From Georgenia sp. SYP-B2076 (GTDB taxonomy: Bacteria; Actinomycetota; Actinomycetes; Actinomycetales; Actinomycetaceae), in assembly GCF_003991205.1 (NCBI RefSeq), contig NZ_RXOZ01000035.1, positions 62,001 through 126,000 on the forward strand: a stretch of DNA of 64,000 bases, read 5' to 3'. Made by a program: the position numbers and the translations under genes. Under the pieces are notes generated by a model, which saw only the letters and a program-made list of their open reading frames with translations, was not told the DNA's origin and did no database searches. Positions 44,180-52,050 of the stretch are shown in pieces; the stretch's first letter is position 1, and each line of letters begins with the position of its first letter.

Positions 44180-45256
44180 ATGTCTGTTTCCCGCCTTCCC
44201 TCTCGCTCCTCCGGCCCCTCCTCCGCCCAGGCCACGCTCGGCCTGGACCTGACCGGGCTGGGCGTCAACCCGTCCTCCGACGGCTTTTCCGCCGACCTTC
44301 CCGTCGAGAAGGCCAACCTCGCCAAGCTCGCGTCCTACACTCGCGCGGCGCACGACGGCGGGCTCTCGTTCGTCTCCATCGGTGAGCAGTTCCGCCTGCG
44401 CAGCGACCGCGCGCTGCGCACGGACGCCTGGCTCGACCCGGTCGTCGCCGCCCGCCGGATCAGCCCCCACGCGGGAGCGGCGGGCCTCGTCGCCACCGTG
44501 CCGATCCAGGGCGCAGACCTGGGCCTCGTCGCCGGCGAGCTCGCGCAGGTCACCCGCGCCGGTGGCACCTGGGCCGGGCTGGAGCTCGCCGGGCACGCCG
44601 GCAGCGCGGACGCCCTCGCCAACACCCTCGCCGGCGTGAGCCGCTCGTTCCCGTCGGCGCGGGCCGGCTCGCAGCGCGCGCCCCGTCCGCAGGTCGTCGT
44701 GCCGGTGGGCACGGAGTCCGAGATCGAGCTGGCGGGCGAGTTCGCCGACGTCGTCCGCATCCGCGAGCACGACCTCGAGTGGGCGCGCGAGCTGCGCTAC
44801 GCCGTGCGGGCCTCGGCCCGCGCCGCCGGCCGTCAGGATGTCCGCGTACTCGTCGACCTGCACACGGTCGTGTCGGCCGACCGTCAGGCCGCCGAGGAGC
44901 GCGCGGCGCTGGTGGCCGACATCGCCGGGGAGAACGCGCCGTGGACCGGTGCGCTCAGCGCGGTCGGCACGGCGTGTGACGTGGCCGACGTCATCCAGAC
45001 CTGGGTGCGGGCCGGCGCGGCGGACGGGTTCGTCGTCCTGCCCGGCTCGCTGCCCGCGGATGTGGTGGCCCTCCTGCGCGGCGTGGTCCCGGAGCTCCGC
45101 GCACGCGGGCTCGTCAGCGAGCAGGCCGTGGGCAACCGGGCCCCCGTGCGCCGTCCCCAGGACCCGGGTCAGGCTCGCGCCGCCTCTGCCGCGGCCCGCG
45201 TGGGCGCGCGGCCGGCCGCGCGCCGCGGCGCTTTGGCCGCGGTCCCCGTCGCCTGA
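44180..45256 (+). CDS. LLM-class flavin-dependent oxidoreductase under SAM-IV/leader-peptide control
   Basis: About 358 residues. The core begins TLGLDLTGLGVNP and ends with DVIQTWVRAGAADGFVVLPGSLPADVVALLRGVVPELRARG, the C-terminal signature of the SsuD/NtaA/SnaA group; a basic Ala/Arg tail follows. N-terminal wording is less conserved than usual. The start is uncertain: ATG 44180 was chosen near the domain edge, with 44138 and 44168 also possible; none has a good ribosome-binding site, so translation may depend on leader structure. The SAM-IV riboswitch and divergent FMN reductases suggest organosulfur or sulfonate oxidation. Confidence 0.78.
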   Translation: MSVSRLPSRSSGPSSAQATLGLDLTGLGVNPSSDGFSADLPVEKANLAKLASYTRAAHDGGLSFVSIGEQFRLRSDRALRTDAWLDPVVAARRISPHAGAAGLVATVPIQGADLGLVAGELAQVTRAGGTWAGLELAGHAGSADALANTLAGVSRSFPSARAGSQRAPRPQVVVPVGTESEIELAGEFADVVRIREHDLEWARELRYAVRASARAAGRQDVRVLVDLHTVVSADRQAAEERAALVADIAGENAPWTGALSAVGTACDVADVIQTWVRAGAADGFVVLPGSLPADVVALLRGVVPELRARGLVSEQAVGNRAPVRRPQDPGQARAASAAARVGARPAARRGALAAVPVA

Positions 45257-45313
45257 GCCGGGTGCGCGACGCCCGCGTGGCGCCGGGGTGTCGCCCGGAG
45301 TCTCCTGGCCGCG

Positions 45314-45351
45314 CACGACCCCTCACCGTGCACGAGCGGTGGGGGGTCGTG
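45314..45351. terminator. Bidirectional terminator between convergent genes
   Basis: cacgacccctcaccg and cggtggggggtcgtg pair over 15 bp (one G-T) between the monooxygenase stop and the convergent HNH gene stop. Confidence 0.75.
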
Positions 45352-45361
45352 AGGTGAGACG

Positions 45362-46750
45362 TCAGGCGGCCAGCGTCTCGCCGATCTGGTGGCCGTCGGG
45401 CCGGATGAACCGCCATCGGTGGGCATAGCGCTCGATGGTGATGCTGTGCAGGTGCACGTCGTCGTGGTGGTACCAGCAGAGCAGAAGGCCGTTGAGCAGG
45501 TCGGTGGTGCCGTTCTGCGCGTACCACCAGACCGAGTGGTGGATCTCGCCCTCGCCGGGTGGGGCGTGACAGCCCGGGTACTGACAGGTCTTGTCCCGGG
45601 CGATGATGGCGCGGGTCTGGGCGACGGTGAAGAGGCGTTCTTCGCGGCCTGCGTCGAGGACCTCGGAGTCCGCGCCGAAGACGACGCGGTGGATCTGTGA
45701 CTGGCACAGGAGGCGGGCGAAGAGACCGAACGGGATGGGCGTGCCGTCCTCGGCGGTAGCGGGGGCGACGCCGGTCAACGACCGGTAGTTCAGGGCGGTG
45801 TTGATCGTGGCGAGCGTGCACTCCGCCCCCTGGTGCCGGGCGCAGCCGAGGACGCCGGGGACGGCGCCGCTCCCGGGAGGGAGTGCGTCGGCGCCGCCGG
45901 CCTGGGCTGCGACGGTGGCAAGCAAGGTGCCGATATCGGCGGTGATGGTGACGTGCGGCCGGATCCGGGCGCCTGGCTTGAGCACGCCGGAGTCCAGGAC
46001 GAGGTGCGCCAGCGACGTCAGGCCGGCGGCGCGGCGCTGACCGACGCTGCGGTGGTCGTCGGCGGCGGGGACGCCGACGCGGGCGTCGATCGCCATGGCG
46101 ACCAGGTCTCCGTTGATCTGGGAGAGCCAGCCCTGGACGTGGTAGCCGCCCGTGGTCTTGGCGAGGACGAGCTCCTCACGGACGGCCTCGTCCTTCCAGG
46201 CGCGGTCCGCGGCCGAGGGGTCGGTGCGGGTGGCCCAGTGCTTCACCAGGTGGGTGAAGGCTTCCGCGTCCATCACGACGGCGTGGCTGAGGAGGAATGC
46301 TTCACCCAGCGCATGGTCGGTGAGCTGGGCCCGGCGGGCGGGAGTGTCGGTCGCGTGCTTGACGAGGGCGGCGACGTGGTCGCCGGTGACCTGCGCGTCG
46401 GCCAGCGCCTCGGCCGTGAGGGGCAGGTGGTCCCGCAGGGCACGGCCGGCCTTGACCTGCCGGTGGGCGCTAGCGCCGTGGCGGTGGCTCGTGCCGCGAT
46501 ACCAGGTACCGAAGGACCGGGCGCCGGTGGTCGCCCACAGCCCGTCGGCTTCGGCGGCGACGAGCGCCTTGGCGGTCAGGGCCTCGACCTTGCGCGTGAT
46601 GATCTCCAGCTGGGCCACCGCGTCGAGCAGGCCCTGGGAGGGGAGAGCCTGCAGGTCCAACGCACACAGGGCCGTCAGGGTCTCGGACACGTCGGACAGG
46701 CCGAGCGACGCCGCGATGCCCGGGTCGGTGACCGTGTCCAAGACGCTCAT
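45362..46750 (-). CDS. DUF222/HNH endonuclease (13E12-type repeat family)
   Basis: A 462-residue protein with an N-terminal helical DUF222 domain (about 15-330) and a C-terminal HNH nuclease: CQYPGC, then GEIHHSVWW, LLNGLLLCWYHHDDVH. Homologues in mycobacteria (13E12 family) are numerous, often SOS-induced and of unknown role. Here a perfect LexA box sits between the -35 and -10 elements 43 nt before the ATG, so DNA-damage control is likely. Substrate DNA and purpose are unknown. The gene converges on the riboswitch-controlled monooxygenase. Confidence 0.88.
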   Translation of the reverse strand: MSVLDTVTDPGIAASLGLSDVSETLTALCALDLQALPSQGLLDAVAQLEIITRKVEALTAKALVAAEADGLWATTGARSFGTWYRGTSHRHGASAHRQVKAGRALRDHLPLTAEALADAQVTGDHVAALVKHATDTPARRAQLTDHALGEAFLLSHAVVMDAEAFTHLVKHWATRTDPSAADRAWKDEAVREELVLAKTTGGYHVQGWLSQINGDLVAMAIDARVGVPAADDHRSVGQRRAAGLTSLAHLVLDSGVLKPGARIRPHVTITADIGTLLATVAAQAGGADALPPGSGAVPGVLGCARHQGAECTLATINTALNYRSLTGVAPATAEDGTPIPFGLFARLLCQSQIHRVVFGADSEVLDAGREERLFTVAQTRAIIARDKTCQYPGCHAPPGEGEIHHSVWWYAQNGTTDLLNGLLLCWYHHDDVHLHSITIERYAHRWRFIRPDGHQIGETLAA

Positions 46751-46786
46751 CTCACCACCCCTTTGTGCGGTGCTGCGGATGCCCAT

Positions 46787-46816
46787 ATCGTATCGAACGC
46801 GCGTTCGAATGCGCAA
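46787..46816 (-). promoter_or_regulatory. LexA-controlled promoter
   Basis: On the minus strand TTGCGC (46816-46811), an 18-bp spacer, and TACGAT (46792-46787). The spacer contains TCGAACGCGCGTTCGA (46793-46808), a perfect palindrome matching the Gram-positive SOS consensus CGAACRNRYGTTCG at every position. Confidence 0.85.
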
Positions 46817-46901
46817 GGGTTGTGAGGGGAACGGTCTCATCTGTGGATCAGCGGTCCGGCTCGGCGTGCCCGGGACCTGATCCGGTGCGAGCCTGAGACG
46901 C

Positions 46902-47897
46902 ATGACTCGCTTCGGGTACACCCTCATGACCGAGCAGAGCGGACCGAAGGAGCTGGTGCGCTACGCCGTCGGCGCCGAGCGCGTGGGCTTCGACTTCGAG
47001 GTCTCCTCCGACCACTACTTCCCGTGGCTGGACTCGATGGGGCACTCGCCCTACGCGTGGACGGTGCTGGGCGCGGTCGCGCAGGCCACCGAGCGGGTCG
47101 AGCTCATGACGTACGTGACGTGCCCGACCATGCGTTACCACCCGGCCGTCGTGGCCCAGAAGGCCGCGACGCTCGCCGTGCTCTCCGACGAGCGGTTCAT
47201 CCTCGGCCTCGGGGCGGGGGAGAACCTCAACGAGCACGTCGTCGGGGAGCGCTGGCCCGCCGTGGGGGAGCGCCACGACATGCTCGAGGAGGCGCTTCAC
47301 ATCATCCGCGAGCTGCTCGACGGCGAGCACCTCACCTACGAGGGGGAGCACTTCCGCGTCGACTCCGCCCGGCTGTGGGACGTGCCGGCGCGGCCCGTGG
47401 AGATCGGTGTGGCGGTCTCCGGCGAGCAGTCCGTCCACCGGTTCGCGACGATGGCCGACCATCTCGTCTCCACCCAGCCGACGGCGGAGCCGCTCAAGCT
47501 GTGGGCGAAGGTGCGCGGCGAGGCCGGGCTGGGCGCCTCCCGTTCGATCGGCCAGCTCCCCATCTGCTGGGACCCCGACGTCGACGCCGCCGTCGAACGT
47601 GCGCACCGGACCTTCCGCTGGTTCGGCGGCGGCTGGGGCGTGAACGCGGACCTCCCCACCACCCGCGGGTTCACGGATGCCAGCCAGTTCGTCCGGCCGG
47701 AGGACGTCGCCTCATCAATCCCCTGCGGCCCCGACCTCGACGCCATCGTCGAGGCGGTCTCGACCTTCTGGGACGCCGGCTTCACCGACATCGCCCTGGT
47801 GCAGGTGGGGGACGAGGGCCAGCAGGCCTTCCTCGACAACGCCGCCGGGCCGTTGCTGGAGAAGCTGCGCGCCGCGGCGCCGGACGGCGCGCACTGA
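46902..47897 (+). CDS. F420-dependent-type LLM oxidoreductase
   Basis: A 331-residue (beta/alpha)8 protein of the F420-binding group (TIGR03557-like). MTRFGYTLMTEQSGPKELVRYAVGAERVGFDFEVSSDHYFPWL (in parts), THG-less but with VELMTYVTCPTMRYHPAVVAQKAATLAVLSDERFILGLGAGENLNEHV-type sequence, and WVGGG-like FRWFGGGWG. Members reduce or oxidise substrates with F420 rather than FMN. F420 biosynthesis genes are not in the window, so cofactor use is family-based inference. Confidence 0.88.
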   Translation: MTRFGYTLMTEQSGPKELVRYAVGAERVGFDFEVSSDHYFPWLDSMGHSPYAWTVLGAVAQATERVELMTYVTCPTMRYHPAVVAQKAATLAVLSDERFILGLGAGENLNEHVVGERWPAVGERHDMLEEALHIIRELLDGEHLTYEGEHFRVDSARLWDVPARPVEIGVAVSGEQSVHRFATMADHLVSTQPTAEPLKLWAKVRGEAGLGASRSIGQLPICWDPDVDAAVERAHRTFRWFGGGWGVNADLPTTRGFTDASQFVRPEDVASSIPCGPDLDAIVEAVSTFWDAGFTDIALVQVGDEGQQAFLDNAAGPLLEKLRAAAPDGAH

Positions 47898-47947
47898 TGA
47901 AGTGAGGGCGCGCGGCGTGGCTCAGCCTGGCCGCCCGACGGCGTAGG

Positions 47948-49030
47948 TCAGGCCGTCTTTTTCGCCGGAGCCTTCTTGCGGGCGGTCGTGGTGCGGCTCG
48001 TCGTCTTCTGCGCCGCAGGCTTCTTCTCCGCGTCTGCGCTCGCAGACGCGGTCTTGCGCGTGGAGGTCCCGGTCTTGCGGGCCGGTGCCTCCCCGGCCGC
48101 CGCCTTGCCGTCCGACGCCTTGCCCTCCGCAGACTTCCGGGTGGACGCCTTCCGGGCCGGCGTCTTGCGGGCGGGCTTCTCCTCGTCCGACTCCTCGTCC
48201 GCCTCCGCGTCGTCCGTACCCGTGCGGGCGGCGGCCTTGGCGCCGCTCCTCTTGCGGGACTCCTCGACCGAGCGTCGCAACGCCTCCATGAGGTCGAGCA
48301 CCTCGCCGCCCTCCTCCTCGGGCTCGCCGAAGGTTGCGCCGGTGTCGAGCGCGTCGCCCTGCTCCAGCTTGGCCTCGATGAGCTGGCGCAGCTGGACCTG
48401 GTACTCGTCGGTGAAGGACTCCGGGTCGAAGTCGGACTCGTAGCTGGCGACCAGCGCGGCCGACATCTCCAGCTCCTTGCTGCTGACCCGCACCCGCTCG
48501 TCCAGCTCCGGGAAGTCCGCCTCCCGCACCTCGTCGTTCCACAGCAGCGACTGGAGCACCAGGACGTCGTCGCGCACCCGCAGGGCACCCAGGCGGGTCT
48601 TCTCGCGGAGCGTGAAGTTGACGATCGCGGTGCGGTCGGTCTCCTCCAGCGTGCGACGCAGCAGCACGTAGGACTTCACCGACTTCGAGTCCGGGGCGAG
48701 GTAGTACGTCTTCTGCATCATGATCGGGTCGAGCTGGTCCGAGGGGATGAACTCGAGCACCGTGATCTCGCGCGAGCGCTCGACGGGGAGCGACTCGATG
48801 TCCTCGTCGGTCAGGACGACCGTGCGGTCGCCGTCGTCGTAGGCCTTGGCGATGTCCTCGTAGCTGACGACCTTGTCGCACACCTCGCACCGACGCTGGT
48901 AGCGGATGCGGCCGCCGTCGGCGTTGTGAACCTGGTGCAGCTCGACGTCGTGGCTCTCGGTGGCGCTGTAGAGCTTGATGGGGACGTTGACCAGGCCGAA
49001 GGTGATCGACCCCTTCCAGATCGCGCGCAT
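47948..49030 (-). CDS. ku: Non-homologous end-joining protein Ku
   Basis: DNA-end-binding homodimeric Ku. The N-terminus MRAIWKGSITFGLVNVPIKLY is invariant in bacterial Ku; YQRRCEVCDKVVSYEDIAKAYDDG and LDLMEALRRSVEESRKR mark the rest of the domain (1-270). The Lys/Ala/Thr-rich tail of about 90 residues (KKPAAQKTTSRTTTARKKAP-type) makes the protein 360 residues, longer than the 270-300 average, and probably binds DNA. No ligD lies nearby. Confidence 0.95.
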   Translation of the reverse strand: MRAIWKGSITFGLVNVPIKLYSATESHDVELHQVHNADGGRIRYQRRCEVCDKVVSYEDIAKAYDDGDRTVVLTDEDIESLPVERSREITVLEFIPSDQLDPIMMQKTYYLAPDSKSVKSYVLLRRTLEETDRTAIVNFTLREKTRLGALRVRDDVLVLQSLLWNDEVREADFPELDERVRVSSKELEMSAALVASYESDFDPESFTDEYQVQLRQLIEAKLEQGDALDTGATFGEPEEEGGEVLDLMEALRRSVEESRKRSGAKAAARTGTDDAEADEESDEEKPARKTPARKASTRKSAEGKASDGKAAAGEAPARKTGTSTRKTASASADAEKKPAAQKTTSRTTTARKKAPAKKTA

Positions 49031-49148
49031 CGAACGCTCCCTCGTCGTCGAGCCGTCGGCAGAACGGTCGCGCGGCGGTCCGCCCGACCTCGCACCAGTG
49101 AACCCGAAGGGGTGCGGGGACGCCACCGGTATGGCGTATCGCTGGTGG

Positions 49149-49844
49149 TCAGGGCGCTGCGGCGGCTGCCGCTGGCCCGGTCGGGCGCTCGATGGCGCGC
49201 ACGCAGCACCGGCCGGCGTGCGGGTCGGAGACGATCGTGTGCCGCTCGTCGTGGACCCCCGACGCGACGCCGCAGACGAGCTCGTAGTTGAGCTCGCACA
49301 CGAGCTCGGTGTGGCGCTGGGCGAGCTGGTGGAACGGGCAGTTGCCCATCACGATGCCGCCGCCCGGGTCCTCGCGCGGCTCGAAGCCGCCCTCCTCGAG
49401 CGCCTGCTCCAACGTCGTGGCGTTCGCCGCCGCCGCCCGCCCCGCCTCGGCCGCCACGCGCCGAAGCTCGGCGCGGACGGACCGTCCGCTCGTCGCCGAC
49501 TGCTCGATCGCGCGCGCGAAGAGCTCTGCCGCCGTCTCGTAGCGGCGCTCGGGCACCGAGACGGCCACCTCGGCGACGGCCCTGGAGTAGAGCTTGGACG
49601 GTCGCCCCGCGCCCGGTCCCGTCCGGCCGGAGAGCCGGCGGAACTCGACGGCGAGGAGGCCCACCTCGGCCAGCCGGTCGAGGTGGAAGGCGGCCGTGCT
49701 GCGGCTCAGCCCGAGTGCCGCCGCGGCGTCGTCCCTGCTGGTCGGCCGCCCGCGCGCGGAGACGAGGTCGTACAGGGCGCGCCGGGTCGGGTCGTCCAGC
49801 GCGGAGACGGCGCTGACGCGCTCGCTCCTGGATCGCTCGGTCAT
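49149..49844 (-). CDS. HTH transcriptional regulator with Cys-rich C-terminus (SufR/ArsR-like)
   Basis: A 231-residue regulator. The N-terminal winged helix (about 8-90: DDPTRRALYDLVSARGRPTSRDDAAAALGLSRSTAAFHLDRLAEVGLL, in parts) is ArsR/SufR-like. The C-terminal domain has GNCPFHQLAQRHTELVC...CGVASG and GRCC: Cys169, 183, 191, 213 and 214, a layout like Fe-S repressors of the SufR type, although spacing differs. TAGGCT six nt before the ATG marks a leaderless start. It faces folE, with an inverted repeat between them. Fe-S or redox control of that island is inferred. Confidence 0.78.
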   Translation of the reverse strand: MTERSRSERVSAVSALDDPTRRALYDLVSARGRPTSRDDAAAALGLSRSTAAFHLDRLAEVGLLAVEFRRLSGRTGPGAGRPSKLYSRAVAEVAVSVPERRYETAAELFARAIEQSATSGRSVRAELRRVAAEAGRAAAANATTLEQALEEGGFEPREDPGGGIVMGNCPFHQLAQRHTELVCELNYELVCGVASGVHDERHTIVSDPHAGRCCVRAIERPTGPAAAAAAP

Positions 49845-49873
49845 GGCGAAAGCCTACGCTTCTAAAAACAACA

Positions 49874-49906
49874 TTGGTTGACCAAGTGGGCGGGGACTTC
49901 TAGCGT
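49874..49906 (+). promoter_or_regulatory. folE promoter with overlapping palindromic operator
   Basis: TTGACC (49878-49883), 17-bp spacer and TAGCGT (49901-49906). TTGGT-TG-ACCAA (49874-49885) covers the -35 and also lies about 18-30 nt upstream of the -10 (TAGGCT, 49856-49851) of the divergent regulator gene, so one bound dimer could control both. Confidence 0.7.
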
Positions 49907-49934
49907 CGAGGTCATCGGTACGAGGAGGTACGAC

Positions 49935-50756
49935 GTGACTACCACGGCACTCAAGGACGCCCCCGCAGCCGGAGCGCTCACCGACAGTTCTGCCCCCGGA
50001 GCGCTCACCGACAGTTCTGCCCCCGGAGCGCTCACCGGCGAGCACACGGACGGCGTGCGGCGGCGCGAGGACGGAGTGAACTCACTCCGCAGCGAGCCGC
50101 CTGGTGCCACACCGCACTACCCTGCACCGCACGGCCCCACACCGCTCGGCGCGCACGCGGCACCCCAGGTGGCGCCCGCGCCGGTGAGCCTGGACCGCGC
50201 GGGCGCGATGGACGCCGTCGCCCGGCTCCTCACCGCGCTGGGACGCGACACGGCCGGCCCGCACCTGGCCGAGACGCCGCGCCGGGTGGCCGACGCGTTC
50301 ATCGAGATGCTCACGCCCCACGCCCTCTCCCTGACGACGTTCCCGAACGAGGAGGGCTATGACGAGCTCGTCCTGGTGCGGGACGTGCCGTTCCACTCCC
50401 TCTGCGAGCACCACCTCCTGCCGTTCCACGGCGTCGCGCACATCGCCTACCTGCCGGAGGAGCGGCTCGTGGGGCTGTCCAAGCTGGCCCGGGTCCTCGA
50501 GCACTTCGCCCGGGACCTGCAGGTGCAGGAGCGCCTCACCCAGCAGGTGGCCGACCTCCTGCAGGAGCGGCTCGAGCCGCGCGGCGTCGGCGTCGTGCTC
50601 GAGGCGGAGCACATGTGCATGGCGCTGCGCGGAGCCCGGGCGCCCGGGTCTCGCACGATCACGAGCGCGCTGCACGGGACGTTGCGCGAGGACGCCCGCA
50701 CCCGCGCCGAGTTCCTCGCGCTCACGGGCGCACGACCGCAGGGCCCGCGGGCCTGA
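49935..50756 (+). CDS. folE: GTP cyclohydrolase I
   Basis: Converts GTP to 7,8-dihydroneopterin triphosphate, the entry to folate and other pterins. The core (about 95-273) has zinc ligands in CEHHLLPFHGVAHIAYLP and EHMCMALRG, with RDVPFHSLCEHH. An N-terminal Ala/Ser/Pro extension of about 90 residues includes two and a half copies of the nine-residue repeat GALTDSSAP (27-bp DNA repeat). GGAGG precedes the GTG. The genes that follow are not the usual folB/folK set, which suggests a specialised pterin route; a housekeeping folE may exist elsewhere. Confidence 0.92.
   Translation: MTTTALKDAPAAGALTDSSAPGALTDSSAPGALTGEHTDGVRRREDGVNSLRSEPPGATPHYPAPHGPTPLGAHAAPQVAPAPVSLDRAGAMDAVARLLTALGRDTAGPHLAETPRRVADAFIEMLTPHALSLTTFPNEEGYDELVLVRDVPFHSLCEHHLLPFHGVAHIAYLPEERLVGLSKLARVLEHFARDLQVQERLTQQVADLLQERLEPRGVGVVLEAEHMCMALRGARAPGSRTITSALHGTLREDARTRAEFLALTGARPQGPRA
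49971..50036 (+). repeat. 27-bp perfect tandem repeat in folE
   Basis: ggagcgctcaccgacagttctgccccc is the unit: 49971-49997 and 49998-50024 are identical and a third, partial copy runs to 50036. The repeats are in frame. Confidence 0.9.
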
Positions 50757-50778
50757 CGACAGCAACAAGGAGACTGCC

Positions 50779-52050
50779 ATGACCGAGGCACGCACGTTCC
50801 TCATCGCCGGTGCCGGGCTCGCCGGGGCACGCGCCGCCGAGACGCTGCGCGAGGAGGGCTTCGCCGGGAAGGTGCTCATCGCGGGGGAGGAGGCGGAGCG
50901 TCCCTACATCCGGCCCCCGCTGTCCAAGGAATACCTCGCCGGCACGGCGGAGCGTGAGGCGGGGTTCGTGCACCCGGAGCGGTGGTACGCCGAGCACGAC
51001 GTCGAGCTGCTGCTGGGCACGAGCGTTACGCGGGTGGACCTCGGGGACCACACCGCCGCCCTGACCGGCGGCGGCCGCGTGCGCTACGACGCGCTCCTCC
51101 TGGCCACCGGCGCCCGGTCGCGGCGCCTGACCGGGCTCGGCTCCGGCGCCTCCCTGACCGGCGTGCACTACCTGCGCACCCGGCAGGAGTCCGACGCGCT
51201 GCGCGCGGCCCTGGCCGACGGCGGCCGCCGCGTCGTGATCGTCGGGTCCGGCTGGATCGGGCTCGAGGTGGCGGCGGCGGCGCGGACCTACGGCAACGCG
51301 GTCACCGTGCTCGGCCAGGAGACCGTGCCGCTGAGCGCCGCGCTGGGCGACGAGATCGGCGGGATCTTCGCGGCGTTGCACCGCGAGCACGGCGTCAACC
51401 TGCGGACGTCGACGAGCGTGCGGGAGATCCGCGGCATCCTCGGCGCCGTGACCGGCGTGGTCCTGCGCGACGGCGAGGTCGTCCCGGCCGACGTGGTCGT
51501 GGTCGCGATCGGCGCCGTCCCCAACGACGAGCTCGCCTGCGTGGCCGGCCTGACGGTGGACAACGGCGTCGTGGTCGACGAGCACCTGCGCACCGGGCAC
51601 CCGGACGTCTACGCGGCCGGCGACGTCGCGAGCGCGTTCCACCCGGCGTTGGGGCGCCAGCTGCGCGTCGAGCACTGGGCGAACGCCCTGAACACCGGCC
51701 CGCTCGCGGCGCGGGCGATGCTGGGGCAGCCGGTCGTGGACGACCTCGTGCCCTACTTCTACACCGACCAGTACGACCTCGGGATGGAGTACACCGGCTA
51801 CTTCAGCCTCGCCCGCGACGCCCGCGTGGTCTACCGCGGCGACCGGGACGCGCGGGAGTTCATCGCGTTCTGGGTGGCCGAGGGGCGCGTGGTGGCGGGG
51901 ATGAACGTCAACGTGTGGGACGTCAGCCCGGACATCGAGAGGCTCGTGCGCTCGGCCGCGCCGGTCGACGAGGCCCGGCTCGCCGACGCGAGCATCCCGC
52001 TCACGGAGCTCGTCCCGGCGGACGCCGTGGCGGCGGAGGGGGTCGCGTGA
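50779..52050 (+). CDS. NAD(P)H:ferredoxin/rubredoxin-type FAD reductase
   Basis: Two-dinucleotide-fold flavoprotein, 423 residues. FLIAGAGLAGARAAETLRE binds FAD, YIRPPLSKEYLAG is the ferredoxin-reductase segment, GGRRVVIVGSGWIGLEVAAAA binds NAD(P)H, and a C-terminal Reductase_C domain follows HPDVYAAGDVA. Such enzymes feed electrons to ferredoxins or rubredoxins of oxygenases. A paralogue lies at 60132. AAGGAG precedes the ATG; the next gene overlaps its stop, so it belongs to the folE island. Confidence 0.88.
   Translation: MTEARTFLIAGAGLAGARAAETLREEGFAGKVLIAGEEAERPYIRPPLSKEYLAGTAEREAGFVHPERWYAEHDVELLLGTSVTRVDLGDHTAALTGGGRVRYDALLLATGARSRRLTGLGSGASLTGVHYLRTRQESDALRAALADGGRRVVIVGSGWIGLEVAAAARTYGNAVTVLGQETVPLSAALGDEIGGIFAALHREHGVNLRTSTSVREIRGILGAVTGVVLRDGEVVPADVVVVAIGAVPNDELACVAGLTVDNGVVVDEHLRTGHPDVYAAGDVASAFHPALGRQLRVEHWANALNTGPLAARAMLGQPVVDDLVPYFYTDQYDLGMEYTGYFSLARDARVVYRGDRDAREFIAFWVAEGRVVAGMNVNVWDVSPDIERLVRSAAPVDEARLADASIPLTELVPADAVAAEGVA

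Noticed and set aside
44125-44325. Minus-strand frame opposite the start of the LLM gene
   Set aside because: Shadow frame; overlaps the conserved N-terminal region of the plus-strand gene.
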